Source: Campylobacter hepaticus
Lineage (GTDB): Bacteria; Campylobacterota; Campylobacteria; Campylobacterales; Campylobacteraceae
Length of the DNA stretch: 64,000 nt
Direction of reading: 5' to 3'
NCBI RefSeq assembly: GCF_001687475.2
Contig: NZ_CP031611.1
Span: forward strand, 930,001-994,000
Shown: in pieces, positions 25,407-36,258 of the stretch
Layout: each line of letters opens with the position of its first letter
Position numbering within the stretch: position 1 is the first letter of the stretch
Translations under genes and position numbers: made by a program
Notes under the pieces: model-generated
What the model saw: the letters and a program-made list of their open reading frames with translations, nothing else
Databases searched by the model: none
Told to the model about the DNA's origin: nothing

Positions 25407-27235
25407 AAAAAATCAAAATAGCCCTTGTTGGACAACCTAATGTAGGCAAAAGCTTACTCATTAATGCCCTTTGTAAAACCCATATGAAAGTGGGTAATTT
25501 TAGTGGGGTTACTATAGAAAAAGCAAGTGCAAAAACTTTTTATAAAAACTATGAATTTGAAATCATTGACCTACCAGGAACCTATTCTTTAGATGGGTAT
25601 AGTGAGGAAGAAAAAATCACACGAAACTTCTTAAATCATGACAATTATGATATTATTATCAATATTTTAGATTCTACAAATTTAGAACGCAATCTTATTT
25701 TAAGTGCAGAACTTTTAAGTCTTAATAAAAAAATACTTTTAACTTTAAATATGTGCGATGAGGCAAAAAAAGAAGGTATAGAACTTAATCTTGAGTGTTT
25801 AAGTCAAGAATTTAAAGTTGATATTATCGAAATCTCGGCTAAAACAAAGGAAAATCTAAAACTTTTACTCGATAAAGCCATCATTTTGTTCGAAAATAAA
25901 TACACACAAAAAACCCAAACTTTCAAGCAAGAAAATTTAGACAAAGAAGATTTACTCAATTTCATCAATAAACTTTCAAAAAAAATCATCACTTATAAAA
26001 AAGAAGAAAGAAATCTTACTAAAAAAATTGATGCCTTGCTTATCCACAAAATTTTTGGTTTGCCTATATTTTTATTTTTCATGTGGCTTTTATTTCAAAC
26101 CACCTTTACTTTAGGTCGCATTCCTATGGATTACATAGAATTAGGTTTTAACACTCTAAGCGAATTGGTCAAAAACAATATCGAAAATACCCTACTTGCT
26201 TCTGCTTTAGGCGATGGTATTATAGCAGGAGTAGGAGCTGTAGTATTATTTTTACCTAATATTATTATTTTATTTTTAGGCATTGCTCTTTTAGAAACTA
26301 CAGGTTATATGTCAAGAGTAGCTTTTTTACTTGATGGAATTTTACATAAATTTGGCTTGCATGGCAAAAGTTTTATTCCATTAATCACTGGTTTTGGCTG
26401 CTCTGTACCTGCTTTTATGGCCACAAGAATACTTAAAAACAAAAGAGATAAACTTTTAACCCTTTTTGTGATTAATTTTATGAGTTGTAGTGCAAGACTT
26501 CCTGTATATGTACTTTTTATCGGTGCTTTTTTTCCAAACGAAGAAGCAGGTAATTATCTTTTTGGAATTTATATTTTAGGAGCTATTTTAGGACTTTGTG
26601 CTGCAAAATTTTTAAGAATAGTAGTATTTCGTGGATTTGATGAACCCTTTGTTATGGAATTACCAAAATATCGTATGCCAAATTGGCATTTAGTATGGCT
26701 TGCAGTTTATAATAAAGCTAAAATGTATCTTAAAAAAGCAGGAACTTTCATACTTTTAGCTTCTTTACTCATATGGTTTGGAAGCAATTTTCCAAAAAAT
26801 GAATCTAATTTAAATGATTTTAAAGCAGAAAACAAAATTATAGAACAAAGTTATTTAGGACAATTTGGCAAGAGCATGGAAATCATTTTTAAGCCTCTTG
26901 AGTTTGATTGGAAATTAAGCGTTGCTTTAGTTAGCGGCTTAGCGGCTAAAGAAGTTATGATTTCTACTATGGGCGTGCTTTATTCATTAGGAAAAGATGT
27001 GGATGAAACTAATAATGACTTAAAAGCTATACTAGCTAAAAATATCCCTATGCCTAGTGCCATAGCTTTTGTTTTATTTGTAATGATTTATAATCCTTGC
27101 TTTGCTGCAACAATAGTCTTCTCAAAAGAAAGCGGAAAAATCAAATACACCCTCTTTCTTTTTCTTTTTACTTGCGTTAGTGCTTATATTATAGCCTTTA
27201 TAGGTCTAAATATTACTCAATTTATAATGCATTAA
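25403..27235 (+). CDS. feoB: Ferrous iron transporter FeoB
   Basis: A 610-residue inner-membrane protein. The N-terminal G domain has GQPNVGKS (G1, residues 10-17), DLPGTYSL (G3) and NMCD (G4). A GDI-like linker precedes the membrane part, which carries the Gate motifs GFGCSVPAFMATR (about 330-342) and SGLAAKEVMISTMG (about 514-527). It imports Fe(II) and is the main ferrous uptake system of C. jejuni. The frame is intact. It overlaps the convergent hydrogenase-side gene by 4 bp. Confidence 0.95.
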   Translation: MKKIKIALVGQPNVGKSLLINALCKTHMKVGNFSGVTIEKASAKTFYKNYEFEIIDLPGTYSLDGYSEEEKITRNFLNHDNYDIIINILDSTNLERNLILSAELLSLNKKILLTLNMCDEAKKEGIELNLECLSQEFKVDIIEISAKTKENLKLLLDKAIILFENKYTQKTQTFKQENLDKEDLLNFINKLSKKIITYKKEERNLTKKIDALLIHKIFGLPIFLFFMWLLFQTTFTLGRIPMDYIELGFNTLSELVKNNIENTLLASALGDGIIAGVGAVVLFLPNIIILFLGIALLETTGYMSRVAFLLDGILHKFGLHGKSFIPLITGFGCSVPAFMATRILKNKRDKLLTLFVINFMSCSARLPVYVLFIGAFFPNEEAGNYLFGIYILGAILGLCAAKFLRIVVFRGFDEPFVMELPKYRMPNWHLVWLAVYNKAKMYLKKAGTFILLASLLIWFGSNFPKNESNLNDFKAENKIIEQSYLGQFGKSMEIIFKPLEFDWKLSVALVSGLAAKEVMISTMGVLYSLGKDVDETNNDLKAILAKNIPMPSAIAFVLFVMIYNPCFAATIVFSKESGKIKYTLFLFLFTCVSAYIIAFIGLNITQFIMH

Positions 27236-27579
27236 CCCACTTTATCCCATTCTTCAACTTTAGCTAAATTTGTTTTAAAAGCCTTTAAAATACTATAAGC
27301 AATACCTTCAAAATCAAGACCTCCACAAAGATAAATTAAAGTCATTCTAAAAGATTTACTCACATCAAGTTTTGCTTGAGTATTAAAACTTAATTTAAAA
27401 TCATAAGGACTTGCATGTTTAAAAGCATAATTTTTTGCTGGACTTAAAAAATCATCCTTAGTTTTTAAATGCTTTCCTTTAGCTAAAATAAAATTAATCT
27501 CAAAATATTTCCAAATATCCTTTGAAAGCATGGAATTATCATCAAAATTATTTTCTATAAAAAGAAAGTTTTTTTTCAA
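27232..27579 (-). CDS. Small hypothetical protein coupled to the hydrogenase-like gene
   Basis: A 115-residue protein of unknown function. Visible features: an acidic N-terminal stretch (ENNFDDNSML), no signal peptide, no cysteine motif apart from one Cys in LIYLCGGLDFEGIAYS, and no membrane segment. It appears to start at TTG (27579) inside the last 32 bp of the upstream [NiFe]-hydrogenase-like gene, with no clear Shine-Dalgarno, which implies translational coupling. It may be a partner or chaperone of that protein; that is inference from overlap only. Confidence 0.55.
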   Translation of the reverse strand: MKKNFLFIENNFDDNSMLSKDIWKYFEINFILAKGKHLKTKDDFLSPAKNYAFKHASPYDFKLSFNTQAKLDVSKSFRMTLIYLCGGLDFEGIAYSILKAFKTNLAKVEEWDKVG

Positions 27580-28726
27580 AACATTTTTTATAATTTTCTA
27601 CTAATAAAGCACCTAATTTATTTTTAGCTATATTTTTTAAAATAAGCTTAATATTACTTTCAAATTCAAAATCAACTTGTTTTAAAATATTGATTTGCTC
27701 TTCTAAGAAAATTTCTTCTTTAAATTCCTCTTTACAAAGCTTAGCATAAGAAAAAACATTTGCCATAGGTCTTTCATAATTTCCAAATTCATCCCAAAAA
27801 TTTTTCTCGCTACAAGCAATGCAACCATGCCCTGCAGAAACCGGCCATGAAGTCTTAGAATTAAATTTTACCTTAGGACAATTATTATAAGTATAAGGTC
27901 CTTTGCAACCTATTTTAAACAAACAAGCTCCATTTTTTGCCGCTTCATCTCCAAAATGTTGTGCAAAAATCCCGCTTTCAAATTTAGCCTTTCTTTCACA
28001 CATATCATGCAAACACTTGCCATAAGCCCAAAGGGGACGATTTTGTTCATCAAGTTCAGGTAAAAGTTCAAATAAAGCAAAAAAAGCCAAAGTTGCGACT
28101 ATATTAACATCACTTGGAGGACAACCAGGAATCTTTACTACTTTTTGATTTAAAACCTCACTTATCCCACAAGTTTTACTAGGATTAGGATAAGCAGATT
28201 GAATGCCTCCATAACTTGAACAAGTGCCTAAAGCAAAAATAGCTTTAGCTTTAAAAGCTAATTTTTCTAAAATTTCATAACCACTTTTAGCTTGTGCCCC
28301 TAAAGTTAAAAAAAAGCTGTCTATAGGAGCAACACCACCCTCAACAATTAAAACAAAATTATCTTCTAAACAAGACTCTAAAAGTTCTTCAGCTTGAGTA
28401 CCACTAGCTAACATTAAAGTTTCATGGTATTGTAAAGAAAAAAAATCAAAAATCAATTCATCAAAACTAGGCAGTGCTGATCGCAATAAACTTTCACTAC
28501 ACCCCGTACATTCACAAAGATGAAGCCAAACAATTTTCATTTTAGGTGCAATTTCAAAAAATTTTTGGGCTAAAATAGGAATTTCATTACCTAAAGACAA
28601 ATGCTTAGCAATCATCTTTACACTTTCTTCATTAATAAATTTTTCATCTTTTAAGGAAGAATTTTCAAGTTTTTTTATACGATTTTCAAGTATAATTTTT
28701 AAATCTTCATTGCTAAGCTTTACCAT
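27548..28726 (-). CDS. hydA2: Orphan [NiFe]-hydrogenase small-subunit-like protein
   Basis: A 392-residue homologue of hydrogenase small subunits. Proximal-cluster cysteines appear in HLCECTGCSESLLRS (about 69-83), with more in ALGTCSSYGGIQSA, PGCPPSD, then C-x-HDMCERK, the medial-cluster-like FKIGCKGPYTYNNCP and GHGCIACSEKNFWD. There is no twin-arginine signal, so it stays in the cytoplasm, unlike HydA of the uptake hydrogenase. No large subunit or maturation gene is nearby. It corresponds by order to Cj1399c (hydA2). Role unknown; possibly electron transfer to another enzyme. Confidence 0.8.
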   Translation of the reverse strand: MVKLSNEDLKIILENRIKKLENSSLKDEKFINEESVKMIAKHLSLGNEIPILAQKFFEIAPKMKIVWLHLCECTGCSESLLRSALPSFDELIFDFFSLQYHETLMLASGTQAEELLESCLEDNFVLIVEGGVAPIDSFFLTLGAQAKSGYEILEKLAFKAKAIFALGTCSSYGGIQSAYPNPSKTCGISEVLNQKVVKIPGCPPSDVNIVATLAFFALFELLPELDEQNRPLWAYGKCLHDMCERKAKFESGIFAQHFGDEAAKNGACLFKIGCKGPYTYNNCPKVKFNSKTSWPVSAGHGCIACSEKNFWDEFGNYERPMANVFSYAKLCKEEFKEEIFLEEQINILKQVDFEFESNIKLILKNIAKNKLGALLVENYKKCFEKKLSFYRK

Positions 28727-28729
28727 TTT

Positions 28730-29557
<828 letters not shown>

Positions 29558-30229
29558 TTATCCTTTAATTAATTTTATAAAATTATCCACTTTTAAAGCT
29601 GCACTTCCTATTAAAACACCACTACAATGCTCTATACTTAAAATCTCTTTAATATTATTTTCATTGACACTTCCTCCATAAAGCAAAGGTGCTTTAGTTA
29701 AACTAGCTAAAAATTGAAGCACTTCTTTAATATCTTTAGAATCTGCACTCACTCCTGTTCCTATAGAATAAATAGGCTCATAAGCAATAATGAGTTTATT
29801 ATAATCTAAATCAATCATTTGAACTTGTCTTTCTAAAAATTCTAAAGTTTTACCTGAATTTTTAGTGTTTAAATCTTCACCTATGCAAAAAAATATTTTA
29901 TAATTATAATTTTTAGCAAAATCAAATTTTAATTTTATCAAATTATCATCACCTAAAGCCCTTCTTTCTGAATGTCCTATTAGCACACATGAAATTCCAA
30001 ATTCATCCAAATGTTCTTTTCCAAGTTCACCCGTAAAAGATCCTTTAATGCATGGGTAAAAATTTTGTGCTCCTTGAATAAAATTAGTTTGAGTTTCTAA
30101 AAAGGCTACACTAGGAGGAAAAACAACTATATCATCACATTTTACTCTCATAGCCTTATTTAAAACATCAGCATAAATTTTAAAACTTGCTCTAGTATGA
30201 TTGCATTTTAAATTTGCAGCAAAAATCAT
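29558..30229 (-). CDS. tpiA: Triosephosphate isomerase
   Basis: A 223-residue TIM, shorter than the usual 250 but with all catalytic elements: AANLKCNHT (Lys), IGHSERR (His), [11 protein letters not shown] (Glu) and [11 protein letters not shown]. It interconverts DHAP and glyceraldehyde-3-phosphate. C. jejuni lacks phosphofructokinase, so the pathway mainly serves gluconeogenesis. It overlaps pgk by 4 bp and fabI follows after 3 bp. Confidence 0.94.
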   Translation of the reverse strand: MIFAANLKCNHTRASFKIYADVLNKAMRVKCDDIVVFPPSVAFLETQTNFIQGAQNFYPCIKGSFTGELGKEHLDEFGISCVLIGHSERRALGDDNLIKLKFDFAKNYNYKIFFCIGEDLNTKNSGKTLEFLERQVQMIDLDYNKLIIAYEPIYSIGTGVSADSKDIKEVLQFLASLTKAPLLYGGSVNENNIKEILSIEHCSGVLIGSAALKVDNFIKLIKG

Positions 30230-31428
30230 TCATTTTCCTTAGTTCTTAAAGCTTTTACACCTGGAAGTTCTTTACCTTCTATAAGTTCAAGCGAAGCACC
30301 TCCACCTGTAGAAATAAAAGTCATTTCATCTGCATCACCTGCACGTGCAACCACATCAGCCGTATCCCCTCCTCCAACAACAGAAGTTGCATGTCCTTCG
30401 CTAATATAATGACTCATTTTAATACTTCCTTTTGAAAATTTATCAATTTCAAAAACCCCCATAGGTCCATTCCACCAAATAGTTTGCGCATCAGAAATAA
30501 CCTCTTTAAAAAGCCTTACACTTGCAGGCCCTATATCCAAGCCCATCCAATCACTTGGAATTTCTTGAGCACTAACAAATTTCATAGGTGCATCTTGTGA
30601 ACATGCAGGAGCAGCTACAAAATCCACAGGAAGATAAATTTTTACCCCCAAATTTTTAGCTTTAATAAGAATTTTATTAGCCTCTTCTAAAAGCTCTTCT
30701 TCTAAAAGCGAATTACCTATATCATAAGCTTGAGCTTTTAAAAAAGTAAATGCCATACCTCCACCTATGATTAATTTATCTACTTTTGACAATAAATTAG
30801 TGAGTGCTTGAAGTTTACCACTTACTTTTGATCCACCTACAACAGCAACAAAAGGGCGGGCTGGATGCTTTATAAGATTACTTGCAAAAGTAATTTCTTT
30901 TTGAAGTAAAAATCCTGCACCTTTATGTTTTTGATCAAAAAATTTTGCAATAGCTTCAACACTAGCATGAGCTCTATGACATACCCCAAAAGCATCATTG
31001 ATATAAATTTGTGCCATAGAAGCTAATTTTTTAGCTAAATTTTCATCATTTTTAGTTTCACCCTTTTCAAAACGTAAATTTTCAAGCAGTAAAATCTCTC
31101 CTATTTTTAAATTTTTAGCCTTAGTTTTTGCATCTTCACCAACAACATCTTTTGCCATAATGATTTCTTTATCTAAAAGTCTACTAAGACGTTTTCTAAT
31201 AGGCTCTAAAGAATATTTAGAATTAAATTCTTTAGGACGCCCTAAATGAGAAGCTAAAATCACACTACAAGCATTATCTAAACAATATTTAATTGTAGGA
31301 ATAGCTGATCTTATACGTCTATCATCAGTGATATTTAAAAAATCATCTTGCGGGACATTAAAATCACATCTTATGAAAACTTTTTTCTTAGCTAAATCAA
31401 TATCTTTAATAGAAATAATATCTTTCAT
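30226..31428 (-). CDS. pgk: Phosphoglycerate kinase
   Basis: A 400-residue [13 protein letters not shown] near 20, [25 protein letters not shown] and the C-terminal nucleotide loop [11 protein letters not shown]. The ATG at 31428 is preceded by AAGG 7 nt upstream, so I prefer it to the TTG at 31434, which would overlap the gapA stop. It lies in the order gapA-pgk-tpiA-fabI with almost no spacing. Confidence 0.95.
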   Translation of the reverse strand: MKDIISIKDIDLAKKKVFIRCDFNVPQDDFLNITDDRRIRSAIPTIKYCLDNACSVILASHLGRPKEFNSKYSLEPIRKRLSRLLDKEIIMAKDVVGEDAKTKAKNLKIGEILLLENLRFEKGETKNDENLAKKLASMAQIYINDAFGVCHRAHASVEAIAKFFDQKHKGAGFLLQKEITFASNLIKHPARPFVAVVGGSKVSGKLQALTNLLSKVDKLIIGGGMAFTFLKAQAYDIGNSLLEEELLEEANKILIKAKNLGVKIYLPVDFVAAPACSQDAPMKFVSAQEIPSDWMGLDIGPASVRLFKEVISDAQTIWWNGPMGVFEIDKFSKGSIKMSHYISEGHATSVVGGGDTADVVARAGDADEMTFISTGGGASLELIEGKELPGVKALRTKENE

Positions 31429-31430
31429 AA

Positions 31431-32429
31431 TCAAGCCTTATTTGCAATATATACAGCCATATCAACTAAACGACTTGAATATCCCCATTCATTATCATAC
31501 CAAGCAATCACTTTAATAAAATCATCAGCTATAACTTGAGTTAAATCACTTGCTACAACAGCACCATAAGAACAAGTAATAAAATCACTTGAAACCCTCT
31601 CATCATCATCAACCATTAAAATGCCTTTTAAATTTGAAAGAGCACTTTTTCTAAAGGCTTCGTTAATGTCTTCTTTACTAACCTTGCAACTTAATTGTGC
31701 TGTTAAATCTACACTTGAAACATCAATGACTGGTACACGTATACTTTGCCCATGAAGCTTACCGCTTAATTCTGGCATAACAAGTTTCATAGCCTTAGCT
31801 GCACCTGTAGAAGTTGGGATAATATTTTGAGCTGCTGCACGCGAACGACGCTTATCTTTAATTTTTGCATCAATAAGACTTTGTCCATTAGTATAAGCAT
31901 GTATGGTTGTCATTAATCCTTTTTCTATACCAAAATTATCTTGTAAAACACGACAAACAGGACCTAAACAATTGGTTGTACAACTGGCATTAGAAATAAT
32001 ATTTTCACCTTGATAAAGATGAGAATTTACTCCTAAAACATAAGTGGGTGTATCATCTTTTGCTGGTGCACTCATAATCACTTTTTGTATACCCTTATCT
32101 AAAAAACCTTGACATTTTTCCATAGTTAAATTAGCCCCTGTACATTCTAAAACAATTTGTGCACCATATTTTGCAAAATCAAGATCTTTTATATCACGGG
32201 TTTTAAACATCTTAATTTTTTTACCATTAACTACTAAATCATTGCTATTAATACTTATATCACCTTTAAATTCTCCATGTACAGTATCGTATTTAAAAAG
32301 GTATTTTGTTAATTCAATATCTGTAGTGTCATTTATTGCTACAAGCTCGATATCATCTCTTTGTAAAATAATTCTTCCAACGCATCTTCCTATACGTCCA
32401 AAGCCATTTATAGCAACTTTTATAGCCAT
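31431..32429 (-). CDS. gapA: Glyceraldehyde-3-phosphate dehydrogenase
   Basis: A 332-residue GAPDH. The N-terminus [16 protein letters not shown] binds NAD(P), the active-site Cys is in [12 protein letters not shown] near 151, and the C-terminal [11 protein letters not shown] is intact. It leads the glycolysis/gluconeogenesis operon. Divergent from nadD across a 61-bp gap that must hold both promoters. Confidence 0.96.
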   Translation of the reverse strand: MAIKVAINGFGRIGRCVGRIILQRDDIELVAINDTTDIELTKYLFKYDTVHGEFKGDISINSNDLVVNGKKIKMFKTRDIKDLDFAKYGAQIVLECTGANLTMEKCQGFLDKGIQKVIMSAPAKDDTPTYVLGVNSHLYQGENIISNASCTTNCLGPVCRVLQDNFGIEKGLMTTIHAYTNGQSLIDAKIKDKRRSRAAAQNIIPTSTGAAKAMKLVMPELSGKLHGQSIRVPVIDVSSVDLTAQLSCKVSKEDINEAFRKSALSNLKGILMVDDDERVSSDFITCSYGAVVASDLTQVIADDFIKVIAWYDNEWGYSSRLVDMAVYIANKA

Positions 32430-32490
32430 TTTGTTTCCTTTTGCGAAGTTTTTTATGTTAATATTCTACTAAAAAAAGGTTAAAAATTTA

Positions 32491-33036
32491 ATGAATATTG
32501 CACTTTTTGGCGGCAGTTTTGACCCGCCACACAAAGGACATGAAGCCATTATTAAAGAAGCTTTAAAAAAACTAGATATAGATAAACTCATCATCATGCC
32601 TACTTTTATTAATCCTTTTAAACAAAATTTTAGTGCTGATGAAAAACAAAGATTTTTGTGGGTAAAAAAACTTTGGGGAAAATTACCAAAAATAGAAATT
32701 TGCGATTTTGAAACCAAACAAAAACGTCCTATTCCTAGCATAGAAAGCGTTGAGTATCTTTATAGAATTTATCATCCTAAGCGATTTTATCTTTTAATTG
32801 GGGCAGATCATTTAGAAAAACTCCACCTTTGGCATAATTTTGATAAATTAAATTCCTTAGTCGAATTTGTTATTGCCCATCGTAACGATATAATCATTCC
32901 AAAAAGATTTCAAGATTTAAAAACAAATATCAAAATTTCTTCTTCTTTTATACGCAATACCCTAGATACAAGTGAAGTTTGCGATGATATTAAAGATGAA
33001 ATTAAACATTATTATGAAAAATTACAAAAAAACTGA
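32491..33036 (+). CDS. nadD: Nicotinate-nucleotide adenylyltransferase
   Basis: A 181-residue NadD with GGSFDPPHKGHEAI (HxGH, residues 7-20) and the C-terminal ISSSFIRN motif. It makes deamido-NAD from nicotinate mononucleotide and ATP. RsfS follows after 29 bp, a pairing common in bacteria. Confidence 0.94.
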   Translation: MNIALFGGSFDPPHKGHEAIIKEALKKLDIDKLIIMPTFINPFKQNFSADEKQRFLWVKKLWGKLPKIEICDFETKQKRPIPSIESVEYLYRIYHPKRFYLLIGADHLEKLHLWHNFDKLNSLVEFVIAHRNDIIIPKRFQDLKTNIKISSSFIRNTLDTSEVCDDIKDEIKHYYEKLQKN

Positions 33037-33065
33037 TACAATTTTAAAAATCAAGAAGGAAAAGA

Positions 33066-33392
33066 ATGCAAGAAAGAATTCATTCAATCATCCAAATTTT
33101 AGATGAAAAAAAGACCGAAGATATCAAAATTATTGATATGAGCAAACAAGAATATTTTGTAAAATACGTTATTATTGGTACAACTTTAGGAGAAAAACAT
33201 GCTTTATCTTTGATTGATGAACTCCAAATCAAACTTAAAGCAAAAGGTGAAGAGTTTTTACACATAGAAAGTAGTGAAGAATGGAGTGTTATTGATTTAG
33301 GTGATATTTTAATCCACCTTTTAACACCAGAATATAGAGGAATTTACAATATAGAAGAATTATTAGAAAATCTGAAAAAAAATAAAGTCTAA
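33066..33392 (+). CDS. rsfS: Ribosomal silencing factor RsfS
   Basis: A 108-residue RsfS/YbeB/Iojap protein. Typical segments are DIKIIDMSKQEYFVKYVIIG, HIESSEEWSVIDLGDILIHL and the closing EYRGIYNIEELL. It binds uL14 and blocks subunit joining under starvation. AAGGAAAAG precedes the ATG. It corresponds by order to Cj1405. Confidence 0.93.
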   Translation: MQERIHSIIQILDEKKTEDIKIIDMSKQEYFVKYVIIGTTLGEKHALSLIDELQIKLKAKGEEFLHIESSEEWSVIDLGDILIHLLTPEYRGIYNIEELLENLKKNKV

Positions 33393-33407
33393 AAAGTCTA
33401 TTTTTAA

Positions 33408-33454
33408 ATAAAATGAGCATATTTAAATAATAATTTTAAAGATACTCATTTTAT
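33408..33454. terminator. Candidate bidirectional terminator
   Basis: ATAAAATGAG (33408-33417) and CTCATTTTAT (33445-33454) form 10-bp arms around a 27-nt AT-rich loop between convergent rsfS and the phosphomutase gene. It is weaker than a classical terminator. Confidence 0.4.
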
Positions 33455-33478
33455 ATATTAAAAATATTTAAGCTAAAA

Positions 33479-34852
33479 TTATTCTGCTTTAAACCTAGCC
33501 TTTATCTCATTAAATAAAGAAAATACAGCATTTTCGAGTTCTTTTGCCCGTGTTAAAGAATTAGCTTCAAAACGTGTTATTAAATAAGGGCTGGTATTAG
33601 AAGCACGCAATAAAGCCCAACCATCCCCAAAATCTATCCTAGCCCCATCAATCTCACAAAGGCTTTTAACTCCTTTTAAAGCCCCTTTTTCAAGCTCTTT
33701 TTTAAATTCCTCTACAAGTTGAAATTTTTCTTCTTCATTAACAGGAATTTTAATTTCTGGAGTAGTATAAAGTTTTGGCAAAGCTTTGATCATACCTTCT
33801 AAATCAAAGCCCTTATGAACAAGTTCTAAAACTCTTAAAAATGCATAAATTCCATCATCATAACCAAAATATCTGTGTTTAAAGAAAATATGCCCACTTA
33901 CCTCAGCTGCTAAATCAATATCTTTTTCTTTCATCATTTTTTTAATATTAGAATGTCCTGTTTTTCCCATAAAAATAGTACCAAATTTAGCCACTTCATC
34001 AAAAAGATTTTTAGAACATTTTACTTCACCTAAAATACGAGGGTTAGGAATATTTTTTGCAAATAAATAACAAAGTTCATCCCCACAAAATACATGAGTT
34101 TTACTTAAAAGTATCATCCTATCAGCATCCCCATCAAAAGCAAAGGCTAAGGTATATTCTTGATTTTGATTTAAAAACTCTTTTATAGCATTTAAATTTT
34201 CTTCTTGTGTTGGATCAGGATCATGATTTGGAAATTGTCCATTAGCATTTGCAAACATCACATGGGCTTTTAAATTTAAAGCTTTGATTAAAGGTTCAAC
34301 TACAACCCCAGCTGCCCCATTAGCACAATCAACCACAAATTTACAATTTAAATCTTTTAAAAAGGCAAATTGCTCACACATAAAATTAAGATAAACACTT
34401 AAAATATCATATTTTTCAGCTTTTACATTTTGCTCGATTTCATCATCTAAATGTTTATAAACTTCTTTTGAAAATGCTTTTAATTTTGCACCAAAAAAAC
34501 TTTCTTTGTCTATAGTGATTTTAAATCCATTATAATCTTTTGGATTATGAGATCCTGTGATCATAATATTAGCATCAAATTTTAAACCCTCATAAAGACT
34601 AAAATATCCCAATGGAGTTGGAACTAATCCTATATCATAAACTTTAATTCCTGCTTTATTAAGCCCACTAACTAAATATCCAAAAAGCTCATTTGCACTA
34701 TATCTTGCATCATAACCCACACTCACATTTTTACAAGCTTTTTCAAGCATGACTTGTCCCAAACAAAAACCTATGGCTTTAACACTTTTTTCATTTAATT
34801 GCGTGCCATAAAGTCCACGTATATCATATTCTCTAAAAATAACATCAAGCAT
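33479..34852 (-). CDS. Phosphomannomutase/phosphoglucomutase
   Basis: A 457-residue alpha-D-phosphohexomutase: REYDIRGLYG at the N-terminus, the phosphoserine loop ITGSHNPKDYNG near 98-109, the metal loop AFDGDADRM near 240, and RASNTSPYLITRFEA for phosphate binding. It interconverts hexose-6- and hexose-1-phosphates for GDP-mannose or UDP-glucose-type sugars used in LOS and capsule. It corresponds by order to Cj1407c. Confidence 0.88.
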   Translation of the reverse strand: MLDVIFREYDIRGLYGTQLNEKSVKAIGFCLGQVMLEKACKNVSVGYDARYSANELFGYLVSGLNKAGIKVYDIGLVPTPLGYFSLYEGLKFDANIMITGSHNPKDYNGFKITIDKESFFGAKLKAFSKEVYKHLDDEIEQNVKAEKYDILSVYLNFMCEQFAFLKDLNCKFVVDCANGAAGVVVEPLIKALNLKAHVMFANANGQFPNHDPDPTQEENLNAIKEFLNQNQEYTLAFAFDGDADRMILLSKTHVFCGDELCYLFAKNIPNPRILGEVKCSKNLFDEVAKFGTIFMGKTGHSNIKKMMKEKDIDLAAEVSGHIFFKHRYFGYDDGIYAFLRVLELVHKGFDLEGMIKALPKLYTTPEIKIPVNEEEKFQLVEEFKKELEKGALKGVKSLCEIDGARIDFGDGWALLRASNTSPYLITRFEANSLTRAKELENAVFSLFNEIKARFKAE

Positions 34853-34933
34853 AATCTTCCTTTAAACCATTTTTTAAATCTACCAATTTTATATCTTCAT
34901 GAAACTGAATTTGGATACGAAAGAAATTTTTGC

Positions 34934-34939
34934 TACAAT
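34934..34939 (+). promoter_or_regulatory. Probable extended -10 for fliL-acpS
   Basis: TGCTACAAT (TG-extended -10, TACAAT) follows a TTTTT run, 36 bp before the fliL ATG. Confidence 0.45.
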
Positions 34940-34974
34940 TTTACATTAATTTCACTAAAATAAAGGAAAAATTT

Positions 34975-35508
34975 ATGGATGAAGAATTAAAAAATGAAGA
35001 AAAAAAGCAAAAAGGCGGATCGCTTGTAATTATTATTGTTATTTTGCTTTTTGTCTTACTTCTTAGCATTATGGGTGTAATTGCTTGGCTTATTTCTAGT
35101 AGCTCACACGATGAAAGCGAAGTTAAAGAAGCTCCAAAAGAAGAAATCAAAGCTGATAAACCTAAAATTTCAACTCCCACTCAACGTGGTAGCGATTTTG
35201 CTGATATAGGTCCTATGTATCCGCTTGATCCTTTTACTTTAAATTTACTTAGTGATAGTGGCTCAAGATATGTAAAATGCACCATAGAATTAGAACAAAA
35301 TAGTGAACTTTTAAAACCTGAACTAGATAAAAAAGTACCTATAATTCGCGATATTATCATCCGCACGCTTACAGCTAAAACCTTTGAGGAAGTTAGTACT
35401 CAAAAAGGCAAAGAACGCTTAAAAGATGAACTCGTTGGAAAAATCAATGAAATTTTAACTGATGGTTTCATTAAAAATGTTTATTTTACGGATTTTGTAG
35501 TTTCTTAA
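34975..35508 (+). CDS. fliL: Flagellar basal-body protein FliL
   Basis: A 177-residue FliL. Short cytoplasmic N-terminus rich in Glu and Lys, one membrane helix (LVIIIVILLFVLLLSIMGVIAW, about 18-39, given here only as its range and flavour), an acidic linker, then the periplasmic domain with YPLDPFTLNLLS and RDIIIRTLTAKTFEE. The start is the ATG at 34975 with AAGGA upstream; a TTG 45 bp earlier would add an unlikely leader. It supports stator function around MotAB. It overlaps acpS by 1 bp. Confidence 0.9.
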   Translation: MDEELKNEEKKQKGGSLVIIIVILLFVLLLSIMGVIAWLISSSSHDESEVKEAPKEEIKADKPKISTPTQRGSDFADIGPMYPLDPFTLNLLSDSGSRYVKCTIELEQNSELLKPELDKKVPIIRDIIIRTLTAKTFEEVSTQKGKERLKDELVGKINEILTDGFIKNVYFTDFVVS

Positions 35509-35855
35509 TGCGTGTGGGCTGTGATATTGTTTGTATTTCTAGAATAGAAAAAATTCATACAAGACATGGTAAAAATTTCTTAGATAAATTCTTAAGTCCG
35601 CAAGAACAAATACTAGTTAAAAACCCGGCAACTTTAGCAGGTCTTTGGGCTGCTAAAGAAGCTGCTAGTAAAGCTTTAGGACTTGGAATTTGTGAATTAT
35701 GCACTTTTTTTGATATACAAATATCAAAAGACAAAAGAAATGCTCCTAAACTTCAATACTCTCAAAAACTTATACACGATTTTAATATTCAAGAAAGTTC
35801 ACTTAGCATTTCACACGATAATGGATTTGCTATTGCTATAGTAGCTATAATATAA
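35508..35855 (+). CDS. acpS: Holo-[acyl-carrier-protein] synthase
   Basis: A 115-residue AcpS: MRVGCDIVCISRIEKI with the Mg-binding Asp, LAGLWAAKEAASKALG with the catalytic Glu-Lys region, and LSISHDNGFAIAIV. It transfers 4'-phosphopantetheine from CoA to ACP. It starts in TAATG at the end of fliL. Confidence 0.94.
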   Translation: MRVGCDIVCISRIEKIHTRHGKNFLDKFLSPQEQILVKNPATLAGLWAAKEAASKALGLGICELCTFFDIQISKDKRNAPKLQYSQKLIHDFNIQESSLSISHDNGFAIAIVAII

Positions 35856-35856
35856 A

Positions 35857-36258
35857 CTAATTTCCTATAGTTTGCTTGTCTAAATTTCTTGAAAGTATAA
35901 AATCTACAACAGGTTGTTCTCTCTTATTTGCTCTTTTACAATGATCTTTTTGAAAAAAATCTGTAATTTTTATAACAAGCTTAGCCCATTTTTTATGATT
36001 TCTCTGACGCCATGCATGAGAAGAAACACTTTCCCAAGCATATCCATTAAACAAACTTGCATTAACAAAATGATCTAAAGCTCTTACGCCTTGTCTTGCA
36101 CGAGCTGTATTGAAAAAAATTCCTACTATTACAATAAAAATATATCCTAAAACTGCTAAAGGCACTATAGCACAAAGTAAAATAGTTCCTGCTAACTTCT
36201 CTTTAAAATTCGTTTTTATACGAGGGTTCTTAGACACTTTAGTATTAACACTTTTCAT
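35857..36258 (-). CDS. Small membrane protein next to the P450
   Basis: A 133-residue protein with two adjacent hydrophobic stretches near residues 25-53 (TILLCAIVPLAVLGYIFIV), then a basic, tryptophan-containing tail. No known domain recognised. It overlaps the P450 gene by 4 bp and so is translated with it. It corresponds by order to Cj1410c. Confidence 0.7.
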   Translation of the reverse strand: MKSVNTKVSKNPRIKTNFKEKLAGTILLCAIVPLAVLGYIFIVIVGIFFNTARARQGVRALDHFVNASLFNGYAWESVSSHAWRQRNHKKWAKLVIKITDFFQKDHCKRANKREQPVVDFILSRNLDKQTIGN

